Shown: positions 45,513 to 56,860, counted from the first letter of the stretch. The stretch is DNA of 64,000 nucleotides from Elephas maximus indicus (GCF_024166365.1 NC_064820.1:85016001-85080000), one strand, 5' to 3'. A program made the numbers and translations. Notes: a model not told the origin generated them from the sequence alone.

Positions 45513-46179
45513 AACCATTTGTTTCTTCCATATCTTTCAGGTTCTACCCCATATATTTAGTGTCATAGGAATATTTTTGGGGTGTGGGGGAATAGAGGTA
45601 GGGATGTAGGTCTTTGGAAAGCAGACTGGAAATAAATTCTCCATAAAACACGGATCCACCATCCTACAAATGGCGCTGTCTTGATGGATTCCTTGATATA
45701 TGTTTTTATTGCACTAAAAAATAAAAACAAAACCTTTTGCTGTTCATGTCTCAAAACATGATAGGAAAAGCATTCAACACTTGAAGTATTCAAGAAAAAC
45801 TGGAAGAAAACCAACTGCTCTTTGCACCACTTTAGGAGGAAAAATGCTCCCGGAGAGCCTTCTGGGTTTGTTCAGAACAGGACCTAAGATGTGCCTTCAA
45901 AGCCTGACCAAACGCAGTTCTTCTTTTCAGAAAATACAAGAAGTACAAAGAGTAGGAGGACTGATGGGGACAGTGGGGTCACTAGGGTTGGTGTCACCCC
46001 TCATGCTAATTACCACAATGCTAAAACACTAGAAAATTTGACAAAATCTGTGACTATAAAAACTGTGGCAGAAATGACAGACCAGCACATAAAATAAATA
46101 TCACCAAGAGTACTGTGCTTCTCAAAATAATCATCTAGATGAAACCAAATGGTTGACATTTACCCTAGACCAAAGATGA
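45513..46179. other. No gene recognised
   Basis: Unique sequence about 1-2 kb upstream of THBS4. Two overlapping open stretches (45781-46032 and 45891-46097) lack recognisable domains. It could contain upstream regulatory elements, but nothing specific is visible. Confidence 0.4.
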
Positions 46180-46371
46180 TAAGACTTGGGGGGACAGGGA
46201 AGCCAGATTAATGGAAACAAGAACCAAAATGGAAATAAGGAGAATACTGATATATTGTGAAGAATGTAACCAATGTCACTCAACAATATGTACATAAATT
46301 GTTAAATGAGAAACTTCCTATGTAAGCTTTCACCAAAAACAATAAAATATTAAAAAAAAACAAAAAAAACT
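46180..46371 (+). mobile_element. LINE 3' end fragment with poly(A)
   Basis: Diverged relative of the 3' ends at 9248 and 55156: GTAACCAATGTCACTCAACA, ATATGTACATAAATTG, TTAAATGAGAAACTTCC and an A-rich end. Confidence 0.6.
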
Positions 46372-46513
46372 GGCAGCAATGTGCTTGTAGCTCCCGTGCA
46401 GACAAAACCGCGTGATTCATTATAATTGGGTGATAATGACAGCTCTGACCAGAGTGCATTAGAAGGTTTAAAAAGTAAATTAGTATAGAGTTTTAGCCCT
46501 GAAGGTATATTGA

Positions 46514-46672
46514 GTAGTCCTTGTGGTGTAGTGGTTAAGAGTTATGGCTACTAACCACAAGGTCGCCAGTTCGGGATCCATCAGCTGCCCCTTGGAAACC
46601 CTATGGGACAGCTCTACTCTGTCCTATAGGGTCGCTATGAGTTGGAATCGACTGGACAGTAGCGGTACAGGT
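46514..46672 (+). mobile_element. AfroSINE, short subtype, TSD, near promoter
   Basis: Complete copy with CCTTGTGGTGTAGTGGTTAA and GTCGCTATGAGTTGGAATCG. Perfect TSD AGGTATATTGA at 46503-46513 and 46673-46683. It lies about 0.8 kb upstream of the THBS4 start codon. Confidence 0.93.
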
Positions 46673-47059
46673 AGGTATATTGATACATGTAAGCCCAAAA
46701 ACGTTTGTTTTTATAACTTACAGGGATAGTTTTAAAAAAATAATAAATTTCCCTAAAACACTGCACAAAAATTTTATAGACAGTCATTTTGGTGTGGCCC
46801 TCTCCGACAGTGTAACCTGGTGCAGTCCACTGATGGAGACCCAATCTAGTGGGTCAGTGTCACCGTCTCCCTTCGTCTCCTTTTTTTCCCTTCATCACTA
46901 CCCTGTCTCCTTGCGTGCCTCTGCCTGGTCCTCACTTTCTCACCAGCCCCCTACTGCCTATCCTCGCTCTTCTCAACCTCCTAAACCCTCTTGCTCGCCT
47001 GTCTGGGCTCGCGCCTGTCCCCAGCCCAAGACTCAGTCCATGGTCCATCTCGTCTCATG

Positions 47060-47640
47060 CCCATTCCCACACCGACTTCTTTCTCTCCGCCGCCCATGCT
47101 CTCCGCTGCGGTCGCCCCCACTCCTCCGGGGAAAGGGGATTCCCGCCAAGGGGGCCGCCCCGGAGTCGGTCCTCCCCCGCCCACCGGGCTGGCCAGACCA
47201 TAAAGAGCCGGGCCGCGCCGCCGAGGCCAGTGGTGAGCGCCCATAGCTCGGCGTCGACCGGCCAGGACGCTAGCGCCCCCGACGGCAGCCTCGCACCCCC
47301 TGTTCTGCCCCGCGCCCCGCTCCCCGCCCCGCGCGCGCTCCTGCGCCTCCGGCGGAGAGCCGGCACCGGGGGGACAGCGCGCCCCCGGGGACACTGAGGC
47401 AGCGCCTCCGCTGCTTTCACCCGCAGGCGTCCCGCGGGAATCAAGAAGAGCCAACATGCTGGCCCGGCACGGAGCCGCCTTCCTCCTGCTGCACCTGGTC
47501 CTGCAGCCGTGGCTGGGGGCCGACGCCCAAGCCACCCCCCAGGGTAAGTGGGCTCGAGCCCCGCGTAGGGGCAAAGGGCTCAAGGTCCCGCCGTCTGCGG
47601 AGCCCGCGATTCCGCCCTCTACTTGGGCCGGTGAAGAAAC
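47060..47640 (+). promoter_or_regulatory. THBS4: THBS4 CpG-island promoter and 5' UTR
   Basis: A sharp rise in G+C with many CpGs, in an otherwise AT-rich window. Several GC boxes (CCCCCGCCCA near 47174; CCGCTCCCCGCCCCGCGC near 47315) could bind Sp1-class factors. A TATA-like CATAAAG at 47199-47205 would put initiation near 47230 and give a 5' UTR of about 225 bp; this start is inferred, not seen. The long open frames on both strands here (for example 46981-47655 minus) only reflect the scarcity of stop codons in GC-rich DNA. Confidence 0.75.
47456..47543 (+). CDS. THBS4: Thrombospondin-4, exon 1 (signal peptide)
   Basis: Coding part of exon 1: 29 codons plus one base. It encodes a secretory signal peptide with n-region MLARHGAA, hydrophobic core FLLLHLVL and a probable cleavage after Ala-24 (ADA|QATPQ). 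The exon ends at CAGG followed by donor GTAAGTG (47544-). The leftover G joins TC at the start of exon 2 to make the Val codon that precedes FDLLP, as in known THBS4. THBS4 is a secreted pentameric calcium-binding matrix glycoprotein of tendon, muscle, heart and nervous tissue. Start chosen because the ATG gives a classic signal peptide at the expected site in a CpG island. The apparent ORF continuing to 47890 is read-through into intron 1. Confidence 0.93.
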
Positions 47641-49739
47641 CAGTTTGGCGGGCACTGCTCGACCCGTTGTTCCTGGGGCCTTGCTGGGGACCCCTTGTAT
47701 GCTCCCGGGTCCCGAGTCAAAACATACTGTGATTGGAAGCGGTGACTCAAGTATAGAACTTTCTGAAATCGATCATCCGGTGATGAGACCAAGTCCCAAA
47801 ACAATATTTATGGGGATGCAAAACTTATTTTCAGTCTCTGCAAAGAAGTGGGGTTTTCTTCACAGGTTACTACAGACCTTAAACCTTTAAAAAGTCCTGT
47901 GTGGTGTAGGGTGAAATCCGGGTTCTGTACGAAGACCGGTTTCCGTTCCCTGAGGCCTTTTCTGGCCCTCCACTTGGTCCTTGCCGTAAAATCCCTCAGA
48001 CACGACAGGGGCAGTGTTCACCCAGGTTGAGACCGGCATCCCTGAGAAAGGCGCAGCGTTTCTGTTTGCCCTGATACCTGCCCTTTTCTGCTCTGACTTT
48101 GGTTGAACCCCAAAAAGCAAACCCTCTTTCAGGAGTTGGCTTAATCTCTTGATTATTGAGATTAAATTAAAAAAAAAAAAAGGGCAGAGAAGTCAATCTT
48201 TTGCTATGAAAAGATAAAAATTCGTTAAATAATTTGAAAAGACATTTGGGAAATCAATCCTCAGACCCCTTTGTGGGATGGAGTGGCAATAGCTCTTGAG
48301 CAGGAAGCATTTAAGGTTAGAATTTTTTTGGTAAAGACTGGAAGGAAGAAATGATTTAAGCAAGGAATTCTTAGAACTTTAACTGGCTATCCCACCCAGA
48401 GACGTTCATCTGTTTGAAACTGGTGCCTGGAATGGTTTATTACTGACTGAGAAAGTAAAACTGGAAAAGACACAACACTTGAGGTAAAAGTGGTTATTCA
48501 TCACAAATACCAGGTGGAAGCTTTGTGAGGAACACCTGTGAGGCCACTCTGAACTCTGTACCTCTGTGGCATTTCAGTAATCACCCGTTTAAGCTGCGTT
48601 TCGCTGAATTGCTCATCTTGACTCCACACCAGGCAACCAGAATTGGGCTTCAGAGGGTGCTATTTGCTGCCTTTGGTTTGGGTTGAAATATTTGAAAGGC
48701 TGTGGGCTATAATATTCATTCATTGTGACCTGTGCTTCTAGCAAGGTAAGAAAGGAAGCTTACTGCAGCGATTATTTAGTGTGCTTGAATTCGTAAGTAT
48801 GTTTGCGTTATATAAATTCTTGACATTTGAACACAACTTCATGGCGTGCCTTAGATATGGATTCCCGTTTCTCCTTAGACGCAGCTGCCTGTTTCGTGGA
48901 AACTTGAACATAGGCTATACAACCTAAATTATCTGGTTAATTTAGTTGTTGTAGATGATCCAATTAAGCTAAGTTTCTGATAGATTCTTTTACTGAGTTA
49001 GCTAGTTTGCAATCATCAGCTTAACTGGATAATTTGCTTATCTCCTCTTTTTTTTCCTCTGAGCTGCATTGCTAGGGTCTTAAATTACTACGTATTTCAT
49101 TTACATACCACGGTAGCTGGGCTCATGGGTAGCAGTAAATTCACTAACACTAGAAGGTTGTGCTTAGACCCCGGTGCTATTCCTAAAATGTAATAACTTA
49201 ATAGAAAATTATAGTGTCTGATTTCCTTTTCAAAAACTCATTACTAACTAATCCCAACTCTGCCTCTTGAGAGAGAAGCAGATCAGACCATGTGCACAGA
49301 CTTAAGTGTGGCAAGTTCAGCTTGAACGAAACCATTGGCATGATCATAGTCAAAGGAAGAATAAAAAATACCGAGAGGTTAGTTCTGAATGCAGTTCCCA
49401 TACCTTAAATACACGTCTCTTCTGCAAATGCTTAGTTCTGAGTGACACTTTCAAACATTTTGCTTTACTTCCCTTTACCCTTACTAGTAGAAATGTAAAG
49501 TTTTCAACTCTCTGGAAATTAAAATTTTTAATTTCCCTTTGGAAATACAGTAGGCAGCAGTCTTTATGTTTTGGAGGTATTCTGCTTTCCGACACCTCTA
49601 GTATTGCCTTTATTACCATGGAAGGTCCTCTGGTGCACGTGAAAGAAACAATATAGACCCAGTTGGAAGACAGGCTGTCTTTTAAAAACAGTAGACATTA
49701 TTGAGCAACTGTTTTACTTGTTTGTTTTCTAACTTTTTT

Positions 49740-51030
49740 TTTCATTTTTTCTTATTACAAAAGCAACACTTGTTCACTGCAGAAAAAAACAGAAAATACG
49801 ATAAGCGAAAAAAAGGAAAAAATAAAATTATATAACTCAGAGATAGCCACTATGAATACTAACATTATGTTGTATAGTCTCTCATTTTTTTTTCATTTTT
49901 TCTTTTTAAAGCTGTGTTGACTTCCCCTATATTGTGTGCTGTCTTCCGCTTCACCAAAGTTGACAATTGTCTCCTATCTAGTTAGTGATTTTCACTGCCC
50001 ATCCCTCCCCTCCCTTGTAACCAGAAAAGTTTGCTTTTTTTCCCTGTGTGTAAACCTTTTCTTGAGCTTTTATAATGGTGGTCTCACACAATATTTGTCC
50101 TTTTGTGATTGACTTATTTCACCCAGCATAACATTTTTCTATGCAAAGATTTATTTCAAATGGGTTCATGTTATACATATCATCTTATAACTTTTTTTTT
50201 TTTTTTTGCTTAATATGTCATGAACGCCTTTCCATGTGTGTAAGCATTCAGCTGCATTACCTTTTTAATAGACAGTATTCCACATTTTAGAAGGACTAAC
50301 ATTTTAGCCAGGGCCCTAATAAAGGACAGTTAAATTGTTTGCCATATTTTGATATTATAAATAACATTAAACAATTGTAGTGCCCCCAGGATGCCCTGGG
50401 TGGCTTTAGCCATCCCGGTAATCTCTATCAAGCCCTTCTTTCATTTCAAGGAGAGTCTATGTCTTCAAAGTAAAGTACTATGCTAACAGAGCTTCAGGTT
50501 TCCCAGCCCTTCCTATTAGAGTGCTTCATGTAAGTCCTTCATAGAAATTCTAGAATTACCACTGGTGGTCAGCATCCTCGTATCTAAATCATTTACCATA
50601 TGTATTCATTATTTCCTCAGAATAGATTTCTATAAGTGGGATCATTAAGAACAAAAAGCATGCATGCATTTTTTTAAAGGAGCATGCATATTTTACGGCC
50701 TCTTTTTTTTTTTTTTTAATACTGTTATTTAAGCTGTCCTCAAAATGTTAACACTGGTTTAAATCATACTCAGAAGTGTACAAGAACGTTCACTTTCCTG
50801 GACCCTCACTAACAACTGGGTATTACCGTTTCATTGTTTTCCAATTTGACAGTGAAAATGAGATCTTATTGTTTAGATGAGCAATTCTTTCATCATTAGT
50901 TAAGCATATGAGCTGACCATTTCTAATCCTTTCTTGTGAATTGCCTTTTCATGTTTGTTGCCTATTTTTAGATTAGAATGCTTGCTTATCATTTTATTGA
51001 TTTGTAACAGCTCGTCAGAAATTATGGATA
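49740..51030 (-). mobile_element. Ancient L1 fragments in intron 1
   Basis: The plus strand reads TGGTGGTCTCACACAATATT, TGTCCTTTTGTGATTGACTT and ATTTCACCCAGCATAAC, matching the reverse strand of the L1 3' region (compare 36272-36320 of the full-length L1). Later pieces (TCTATAAGTGGGATCATTAA, CATTTGTTGCCTATTTTTAG-like) suggest continuation further into ORF2. Interrupted by about 200 bp of unassigned sequence (50380-50590). A T-run lies at 50704-50718. Confidence 0.65.
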
Positions 51031-51048
51031 TTAACCTTTTAGTAACTA

Positions 51049-51269
51049 AACTGAAGGAGCCCTAGTGGTGCAGTGGTTAAAGTGCTCGGCTAACCAAAGG
51101 TTGGCAGCTGGAACCCACCAGGCATTCTGCAGGAGAAAGATGTGGCAGTCTGCTTCTGTAAAGATTTACAGCCTTGGAAACCCTATGGGACAGTTCTACT
51201 CTGTTTTATAGGGTTGCTGTGAGTCGGAATTGACTTGATAGCAATGGGCTTTTGTTGTTGTTGTTGTTG
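51049..51269 (+). mobile_element. AfroSINE, long subtype, TSD, in intron 1
   Basis: Head GGAGCCCTAGTGGTGCAGTG, long-type middle GAAAGATGTGGCAGTCTGCT, body GGGACAGTTCTACTCTG, tail GTCGGAATTGACTTGATAGC and (GTT)n. TSD TTTTAGTAACYA at 51037-51048 and 51270-51281 with one mismatch. Sense to the gene. Confidence 0.93.
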
Positions 51270-51866
51270 TTTTAGTAACCAGATTATTGTACCCAGGAGA
51301 CAGCTCTAGGTGCTGAAGTGCCTCCGAGATGTTGGATTTGTTTAAACAAGAGTCAAATAAACCAACAGAAGTACTAAGTAATTTCTAATGAAATTACCCA
51401 CATTTGGCCTTTGCCTTTTAAACGGCTCTGGGTATACTCTCTCACTGCTTTCATAAATATTATAAAGCTTTTGAGAGAAAGTCCCACTTGCTTAATCAAA
51501 GGGAAGTTATACAAATATAGATTCTATTTTTCATAGACCAACTCTATGGGTCGGGGTAGAGTCAAAAAATATAAACCACAGTATTTTGTTTTTTATTTCC
51601 ACATTGGTATTTTTTTTTTTTTCAGAGAGATATTGGAGAACACTGAGGTATCACAAAGGTAGCAAATAGTTTTGCTGACAGTATCTCTCCCACCACACCT
51701 CTGCTCTCTGCGGCGTTCTCTGCGTTGTTTATCACTTACCAGGAAAATACAATTGGCTCTGACCCCAGAGGTGTATAAAGGACCCCAAAACAGAAAATCA
51801 CTAATTTGGGACACAAAGAAAACGGTGACTTTAGATGCTGTCACCTGCCCCCTTGTATTTCAAGCT

Positions 51867-52054
51867 TTCTGTGCTTTTCCTAGCAGGTATTTTCAGAGCC
51901 ATTTCTTTAGCCAAATCCAATTTTGTGTTTGCAAATTTAGTCTTTTTTTGAGGGCCATAACCCAGTGGTGAATATTGTGCTGTGTTTCTTCTGATTCAAA
52001 TGTCTAGCCACTGAAAGTGTCATACGGAAGAACTGGTGTGTTTGGCAATGTGGA
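51867..52054 (+). repeat. Duplicated segment, copy 1 (upstream of exon 2)
   Basis: About 188 bp, nearly identical to 53252-53432. Shared blocks include TCAGAGCCATTTCTTTAGCC, AAATCCAATTTTGTGTTTGC, CATAACCCAGTGGTGAATAT and TACGGAAGAACTGGTGT. This copy has 17 extra bases (TAGCCACTGAAAGTGTC after AAATGTC). It ends about 120 bp before exon 2. It is not a repeat family I recognise. Confidence 0.95.
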
Positions 52055-52174
52055 AAATGATTACGAAATTAGTTTCCTTTATCTGTAGTTAATTGTCAGA
52101 TTGTCTCCCACAAAACATGTTTGCCCCAAAGTCAAATCTTTAACTAATTATCCCTTTCTCCTCATTCCTCCCAG

Positions 52175-52378
52175 TCTTTGACCTTCTACCCTCCTCCAGC
52201 CAAAGGCTGAACCCAGGCATTCTGCAGCCAATCCTGACAGACCCCACCCTGAATGAGCTCTATGTAATCTCCACTTTCAAGCTGCAGACTAAAAGCACAG
52301 CCACTGTCTTTGGCCTTTACTCTTCAACTGACAACAGCAAATACTTTGAATTTACGGTGATGGGACGCTTAAATAAAG
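52175..52378 (+). CDS. THBS4: Thrombospondin-4, exon 2 (start of N-terminal domain)
   Basis: A 204-bp exon (68 codons' worth, phase 1 to phase 1) with acceptor TCATTCCTCCCAG (AG at 52173-52174) and donor GTAAGC (52379-). With the exon 1 overhang it encodes residues 30-97: [14 protein letters not shown] at the start, then [33 protein letters not shown] and VMGRLNK. These are the first beta-strands of the TSPN laminin-G-like domain, matching THBS4 better than COMP or THBS3 by my memory of those families. The final G fits the Ala codon that follows in THBS4. The coiled coil, EGF, calcium-binding type 3 repeats and C-terminal lectin-like domain lie in later exons outside the window. Confidence 0.95.
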
Positions 52379-53251
52379 GTAAGCAAATTTGCAAAAATCA
52401 GTGTCTTGAAAATTCCCGTTTCCTATTCCAGGATTTGGGATCTACTTTCCTTAAGTGGCTTCCTTGTACAATTTTATTCTCACTCACTGTTTGTTTCAGT
52501 TTTCAAGACCAAATGCTTCTCATTGTATATTTACTTATAATAAGGAGTAGGGTAGTGTTGGGAAAAGGAATGAAGAATTGTTTGTGACCAAGATGCTTTT
52601 GACATTGTCCCACCTTCATGTTATTCTGAACCCAGTTCTGGAAAGGACACGACCCAGGACAAGTAGGCCACCTACAATATTCTTATGTTCCTTTGGGAGC
52701 ACCTGACTGAGCAGGCGTAACTCCTAGTTCTGCAAGCACCTTCTTGGCCTTAATGGAGAGAACATACCTCAACCAGTAGAGCAAAGTGAACAGCTCTCTT
52801 TCCTCCCTGATTCATGCCAGTTTACCCAGGTCTGTCACCTGCTTGATCCCTGCATTGTCATCTGTTTTACTTCAAAGTGAAATACTATAACCACTAAGAA
52901 ACGGCTCCCAATTCTCTTCATCTCCTTCCCCTTCTCTTCTGCCCTGGGAGCAACACCTGTTCCTGCTTATCGAGGAATGTGACAGATATGTGTTCGTGCT
53001 GTCTCATGCACTGAATAAAAACAGGAGGACAGGTCCTTCTGGCCAGATTTTATAGTTATTGCAGTTCACTTCACCAAGTCAACATTTCAAGTGTTCCATG
53101 CTCTCTCTTCAATTCTAATTGTGATTGAACACTTAAATCTGCAGGCATTAAGAGCGGAAAGAAATTCCTAATTCTTAGCCTTCATAGAACTACAGAGTTC
53201 AAAGCAAGACTTGAAGTGGAGGAGGAATGAGGCTTTAACCCCTTCTTTTAT

Positions 53252-53432
53252 GTCTGTGCTTTTCTTTTTTTTTTCCTAGTAGATATTTTCAGAGCCATTT
53301 CTTTAGCCAAATCCAATTTTGTGTTTGCAAATTTAGTCTTTTTTTGAAGGCCATAACCCAGTGGTGAATATTGTGCTGTGTTTCTCCTGATTCAAATGTC
53401 ATACGGAAGAACTGGTGTTTTTGGCGATGTGG
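53252..53432 (+). repeat. Duplicated segment, copy 2 (downstream of exon 2)
   Basis: Partner of 51867-52054, in the same orientation and about 1.39 kb away. I count six substitutions over about 165 aligned bases, one 17-base deletion between GTC repeats, and a T-run expansion near its left end (53262-53274). The T-run followed by CCTAG resembles a strong 3' splice site. Confidence 0.95.
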
Positions 53433-54779
53433 GCAACCATCCCTCCTCCCACCCACTCACAAACCTGGCTTCTTTGTCCCTCACAGCCTCTGTGATGCGG
53501 GCTGTGAGGAGGTTCACATAATGAACAGAGTCTGTGGACGTGGTCAGCAGGTGGTTCAACCATTCCTGCCGCCCTTTGCCCAGCCTCAGCTATGATGGAA
53601 GGTGATTTAGCCCATCTCTCTGCCTCAAATGAGACAGCTCCATTCTGACTCACATCTGTGGAAGGAACTACTCTTCTTATAACCACCATGCTACTCAGGC
53701 TGTGATCTGTAAAATCACTGTTACTCATCTAAATATTAGCAGTTTCTCACTGAACTCTATTTCTCTGTTCCTAGCTTTCCACCCTCACTGAATCTCACCC
53801 CCTAATTCTAAATTGGTTTGTATTGTTTGATCCCATTGTGGAATGTCTATGTTGCCTAGAAACACGGGAAGCATCTTCCCCTGAACTGATTCTTTGTGTT
53901 TCGTTTACTTTACGTTAAGCAGGAGCCCCACCAGATAGATGGGCAGGTAGGTGGATAGGGAAGGAAGTTGTGAGGGTGTTTTCGCTGAAGAATCACCAGT
54001 CATGTTATTTAGCTGTAAATACCAGCTGATCTCCATGTTAGAGGAGAATATGAAAGGTTTGATGAACACCTCTCCACCCTCCAGCCCTATTAAAAAAAAA
54101 TTAGGGAACAGAAATGACTCTTAGAAAAGATGAAGAAAAGAGTCATAAAAGAATCCAGAAATGAAAATCCTCAAAAAAGAAACAGGAATATATACTAGAT
54201 TTAGCACTTGGAGAGCTGAAGAATGCAGAGCAGAGAAGAAATTTCATAGGAGCAATAGGGAAAGTACAAAGATTTGCCATAGCTGATGAATCTGAAAGTT
54301 CTAGGAAGGAGCAGCAGCCCATTCTGACTGGAACAGTAAGGAGAAGCCATTGGCTTCATTACGTCCAAGGAAAATATTTGGCATGTGGTTGTGACTCCCT
54401 ACTGAGGTATTCAGTGGTGGCCATGCAGCTGATATGATTTATGGAGGGTGTGGGAGGAATTATCTCTGGAGGGTGAGCTCCAGACATTATTCAACCTGCC
54501 AAGGTTTAGCTGATCTCCTCTTCTCTTGATTTACATGGAAAAGAGTAAAACAGCCAGAAGAAATAAAGATGTATCTCTGCTGACTTAAATGACTTGAATA
54601 GGAAATAGAAAGTGTCCTTCCCTCCATTAAAGGCCATGATTTGGGAGACGAAGGAGGGTGACTACACAGAAAGTCTCAAAGAGCAAGATTTGGTTGTCTG
54701 CCCTAGGTGAGTTCTTGGAACAAAATGAAGTGTAGTTCCTGAAGACTGCGAAGAACGCCTTTGCCTCTGCCTCTACTCT

Positions 54780-55970
54780 CAGCCTCTCCAAGTCATCCTA
54801 TCCATGACTGCACTATTACCACTCCCAAAGCACAACTTAGATCACGTCACACCTGACCCCAGAGACCTTCGGTGGCTGCCAGTTCCAAACTGAATAAAGC
54901 ACAAATGCTTCAGGCAAGCATTCAGGGCTTTCCACTGTATGACCCAACCAACCTTTCCAATTTATCCCTCTTCCCAACCCTCCATGCAGCCTGTGCTTCA
55001 GCTAGATAGATTATCCATCATTCCCTGGACCCATCCATACTGTCCCTTTTGTTCTTACCCTCTGCTCCCCTTGTACATGCCTTGCACCATCTCCAGATAC
55101 CAAAATCCTACACATTCAAGACCCGTCTCAAACTCCTTTTAAAATCTTTCCTTATATACTCCACTGGTCTCACCTCTTTGGGGGCAAGGAATAATGAAGA
55201 AAACTAAAGACACAAGGGAAAGATTAGTCCAAAGGACTAATGGACCACATCTACCATGGCCTCTACCAGACTGAGTCCAGTACAACTAGATGGTACCCGG
55301 CTACCACCACTGACTGCTCTGACGGGGATCAGAATAGAGTGTCCTGGACAGAGCTGGAGAAAAATGTAGAACAAAATTCTAAGTCAAAAAGAAACACTAG
55401 ACTTCCTGGCCTGACAGAAACTGGAGAAACCCTGAGAGTATGGCCCCTGGACACCCTTTCAGCTCAGTAATGAAGTCATTTCTGAGGTTTACCCTTCAAC
55501 CAAAGACTGGACAAGCTCATAAAACAAAATGGGACTAAGGGGCACACCAACCCAGGAGCAAGGACAAGAAGGCAGGAGGGGACAGGAAAGCTGGTAATAG
55601 AGAACCCAAGGTCAAGAAGGGAGAATGTTGACATATCGTGGGGTTGTTAACCAATGCCACAAAACAATATGTGTACTAACTGTTTAATGAGGAACTAGTT
55701 TGTTCTGTAAACCTTCATCTAAAGTACAATTAAAAAAAAAAGATTTGACCCCCCCCAAAAAAAAATCTTTCCTTATGTGTCTTTGTACCCCTCAAGGAAG
55801 GCACTAATCTTACTTTGCTTATGGGTCTTCTTTCCAGTAGACTGTAAACTCTCTTAAGTCAGGGACTGCACATACCTTAACTCACCTTTGTACCTACTGC
55901 AGCACCTAACACAGGCCTTGTCCATAGAAGTGGCTCATGAACAAATTGAACAGAATAAATGGAGGCTGAG
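54780..55970 (+). mobile_element. L2 LINE, 3' end, split by a later insertion
   Basis: L2-type order: TTAGATCACGTCACACCTGA, TCGGTGGCTGCCAGTTCCAA, AGGGCTTTCCACTGTATGAC, CCCGTCTCAAACTCCTTTTA, then after the insert TTGTACCCCTCAAGGAAGGC, AGACTGTAAACTCTCTTAAG, TACTGCAGCACCTAACACAG. The insert is at 55156-55761. Confidence 0.85.
55156..55761 (+). mobile_element. 5'-truncated LINE 3' end, 14-bp TSD
   Basis: A 606-bp insert into an L2, flanked by AAATCTTTCCTTAT at 55142-55155 and 55763-55776. It carries ACCATGGCCTCTACCAGACT, GTCCTGGACAGAGCTGGAGA, CTGGTAATAGAGAACCCAAG, GGGGTTGTTAACCAATGCCA and a poly(A)-like end. Same 3' end as 9248-9478 and probably 46180-46371. Probably an L1 subfamily distinct from the full-length copy. 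Open stretch 55240-55470 is incidental. Confidence 0.85.
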
Positions 55971-56327
55971 AAGAGTAACCTTGCTTATTAAAGAAGACAT
56001 GCCATTGCAGAAATGCTGAAAGTACAAAGCCTGGAACGTATAGATGTCCAAAAAAGGCTTTTGAATGAATGAATTTTGAAAACCATTAGGATGAGGACAT
56101 AATAAGAGAAATTACTTATCAGATTATTAATAATAATACAGATGGTATAATCCTGATAGAAATGAGCATTCCTCAGAAACTACCTGGCTGGATAGAAGAC
56201 GTGGTTAATGCTTTTCTTGTATCTGGCATAGAGGTAGCTTCCTAGTTTATATCCTGAGTTTGAGTTATAGCTAAAACCCTTGCTGTGTCACCATGAATAC
56301 ATCTCTGAATCTGTCTTAACGTCTGTA

Positions 56328-56498
56328 TCAACCCTGGTGGCATAACGGTTAAGTGCTATGCTTGCTAACCAAAGGGTCAGCAGTTCAAATCTGCCAGCCA
56401 CTCCTTGAAAACTCTATGGGGCAGTTCTACTCTGTCCTATAGGGTCGCTATGAGTTGTAATTGACTCGACAGCACTGGGTTTGGTTTTTCGGGTTTTA
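56328..56498 (+). mobile_element. AfroSINE, short subtype
   Basis: Complete copy: CAACCCTGGTGGCATAACGG, GTCAGCAGTTCAAATCTGCC, GGGGCAGTTCTACTCTGTCC, TATAGGGTCGCTATGAGTTG, GACTCGACAGCACTGGGTTT. Confidence 0.93.
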
Positions 56499-56860
56499 AA
56501 GTGGGAATACTAATACCTAGCTTCCTCACAGGTTTATTTTGAGAACTGAATTACATTAGATATGTCACATTTTTTAGACTATGAAGCTCAGTAAAAATTT
56601 TAGGTTCTTTTATTATATAGTAGTGATAGGAAATGTCTACTCTTTAGGCAGCTGTGTGCCAAAGATAATGATTTGGTCAACTCTTGACTTGCTTTGATGA
56701 TAGCTTTGCCTTTCAGCAAAAGGAGACAAGGAGAGGTGTTCTTTTAGTCTCAATCTGATTGCCACTGAAGAGCAACTTGGTGCTGTGGATATGAAGGGAA
56801 CCCCAGGAATTTTCAGTAATGACTGGGGAGAGTCAGTCAAGCTCCTTAGCCTAGAAATGT

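Larger units (their letters stand above)
47544..52174 (+). other. THBS4: THBS4 intron 1
   Basis: A 4631-bp phase-1 intron with donor GTAAGTG and acceptor TTCCTCCCAG. It contains old L1 sequence on the minus strand (about 49740-51030), a SINE (51049-51269) and the first copy of a duplicated segment (51867-52054). The rest, including 47660-49700, shows no repeat I can name. The 5' part may hold regulatory sequence; none can be specified. Confidence 0.88.

Noticed and set aside
1-46000. Exons of the neighbouring gene upstream of THBS4 (MTX3 in human)
   Set aside because: No ORF or splice-bounded segment matched a metaxin-like protein, so the neighbour is presumably outside the window.
46981-47655. 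224-codon minus-strand ORF over the CpG island
   Set aside because: GC-rich DNA has few stop codons. The ORF covers the antisense of THBS4 exon 1 and its 5' UTR, and its predicted protein is low-complexity (Gly/Ala/Arg/Pro) with no domain.
47456-47890. 144-codon plus-strand ORF starting at the THBS4 ATG
   Set aside because: Only the first 29 codons are exon. A consensus donor at 47544 and the phase-matched exon 2 show the rest is intron read-through.
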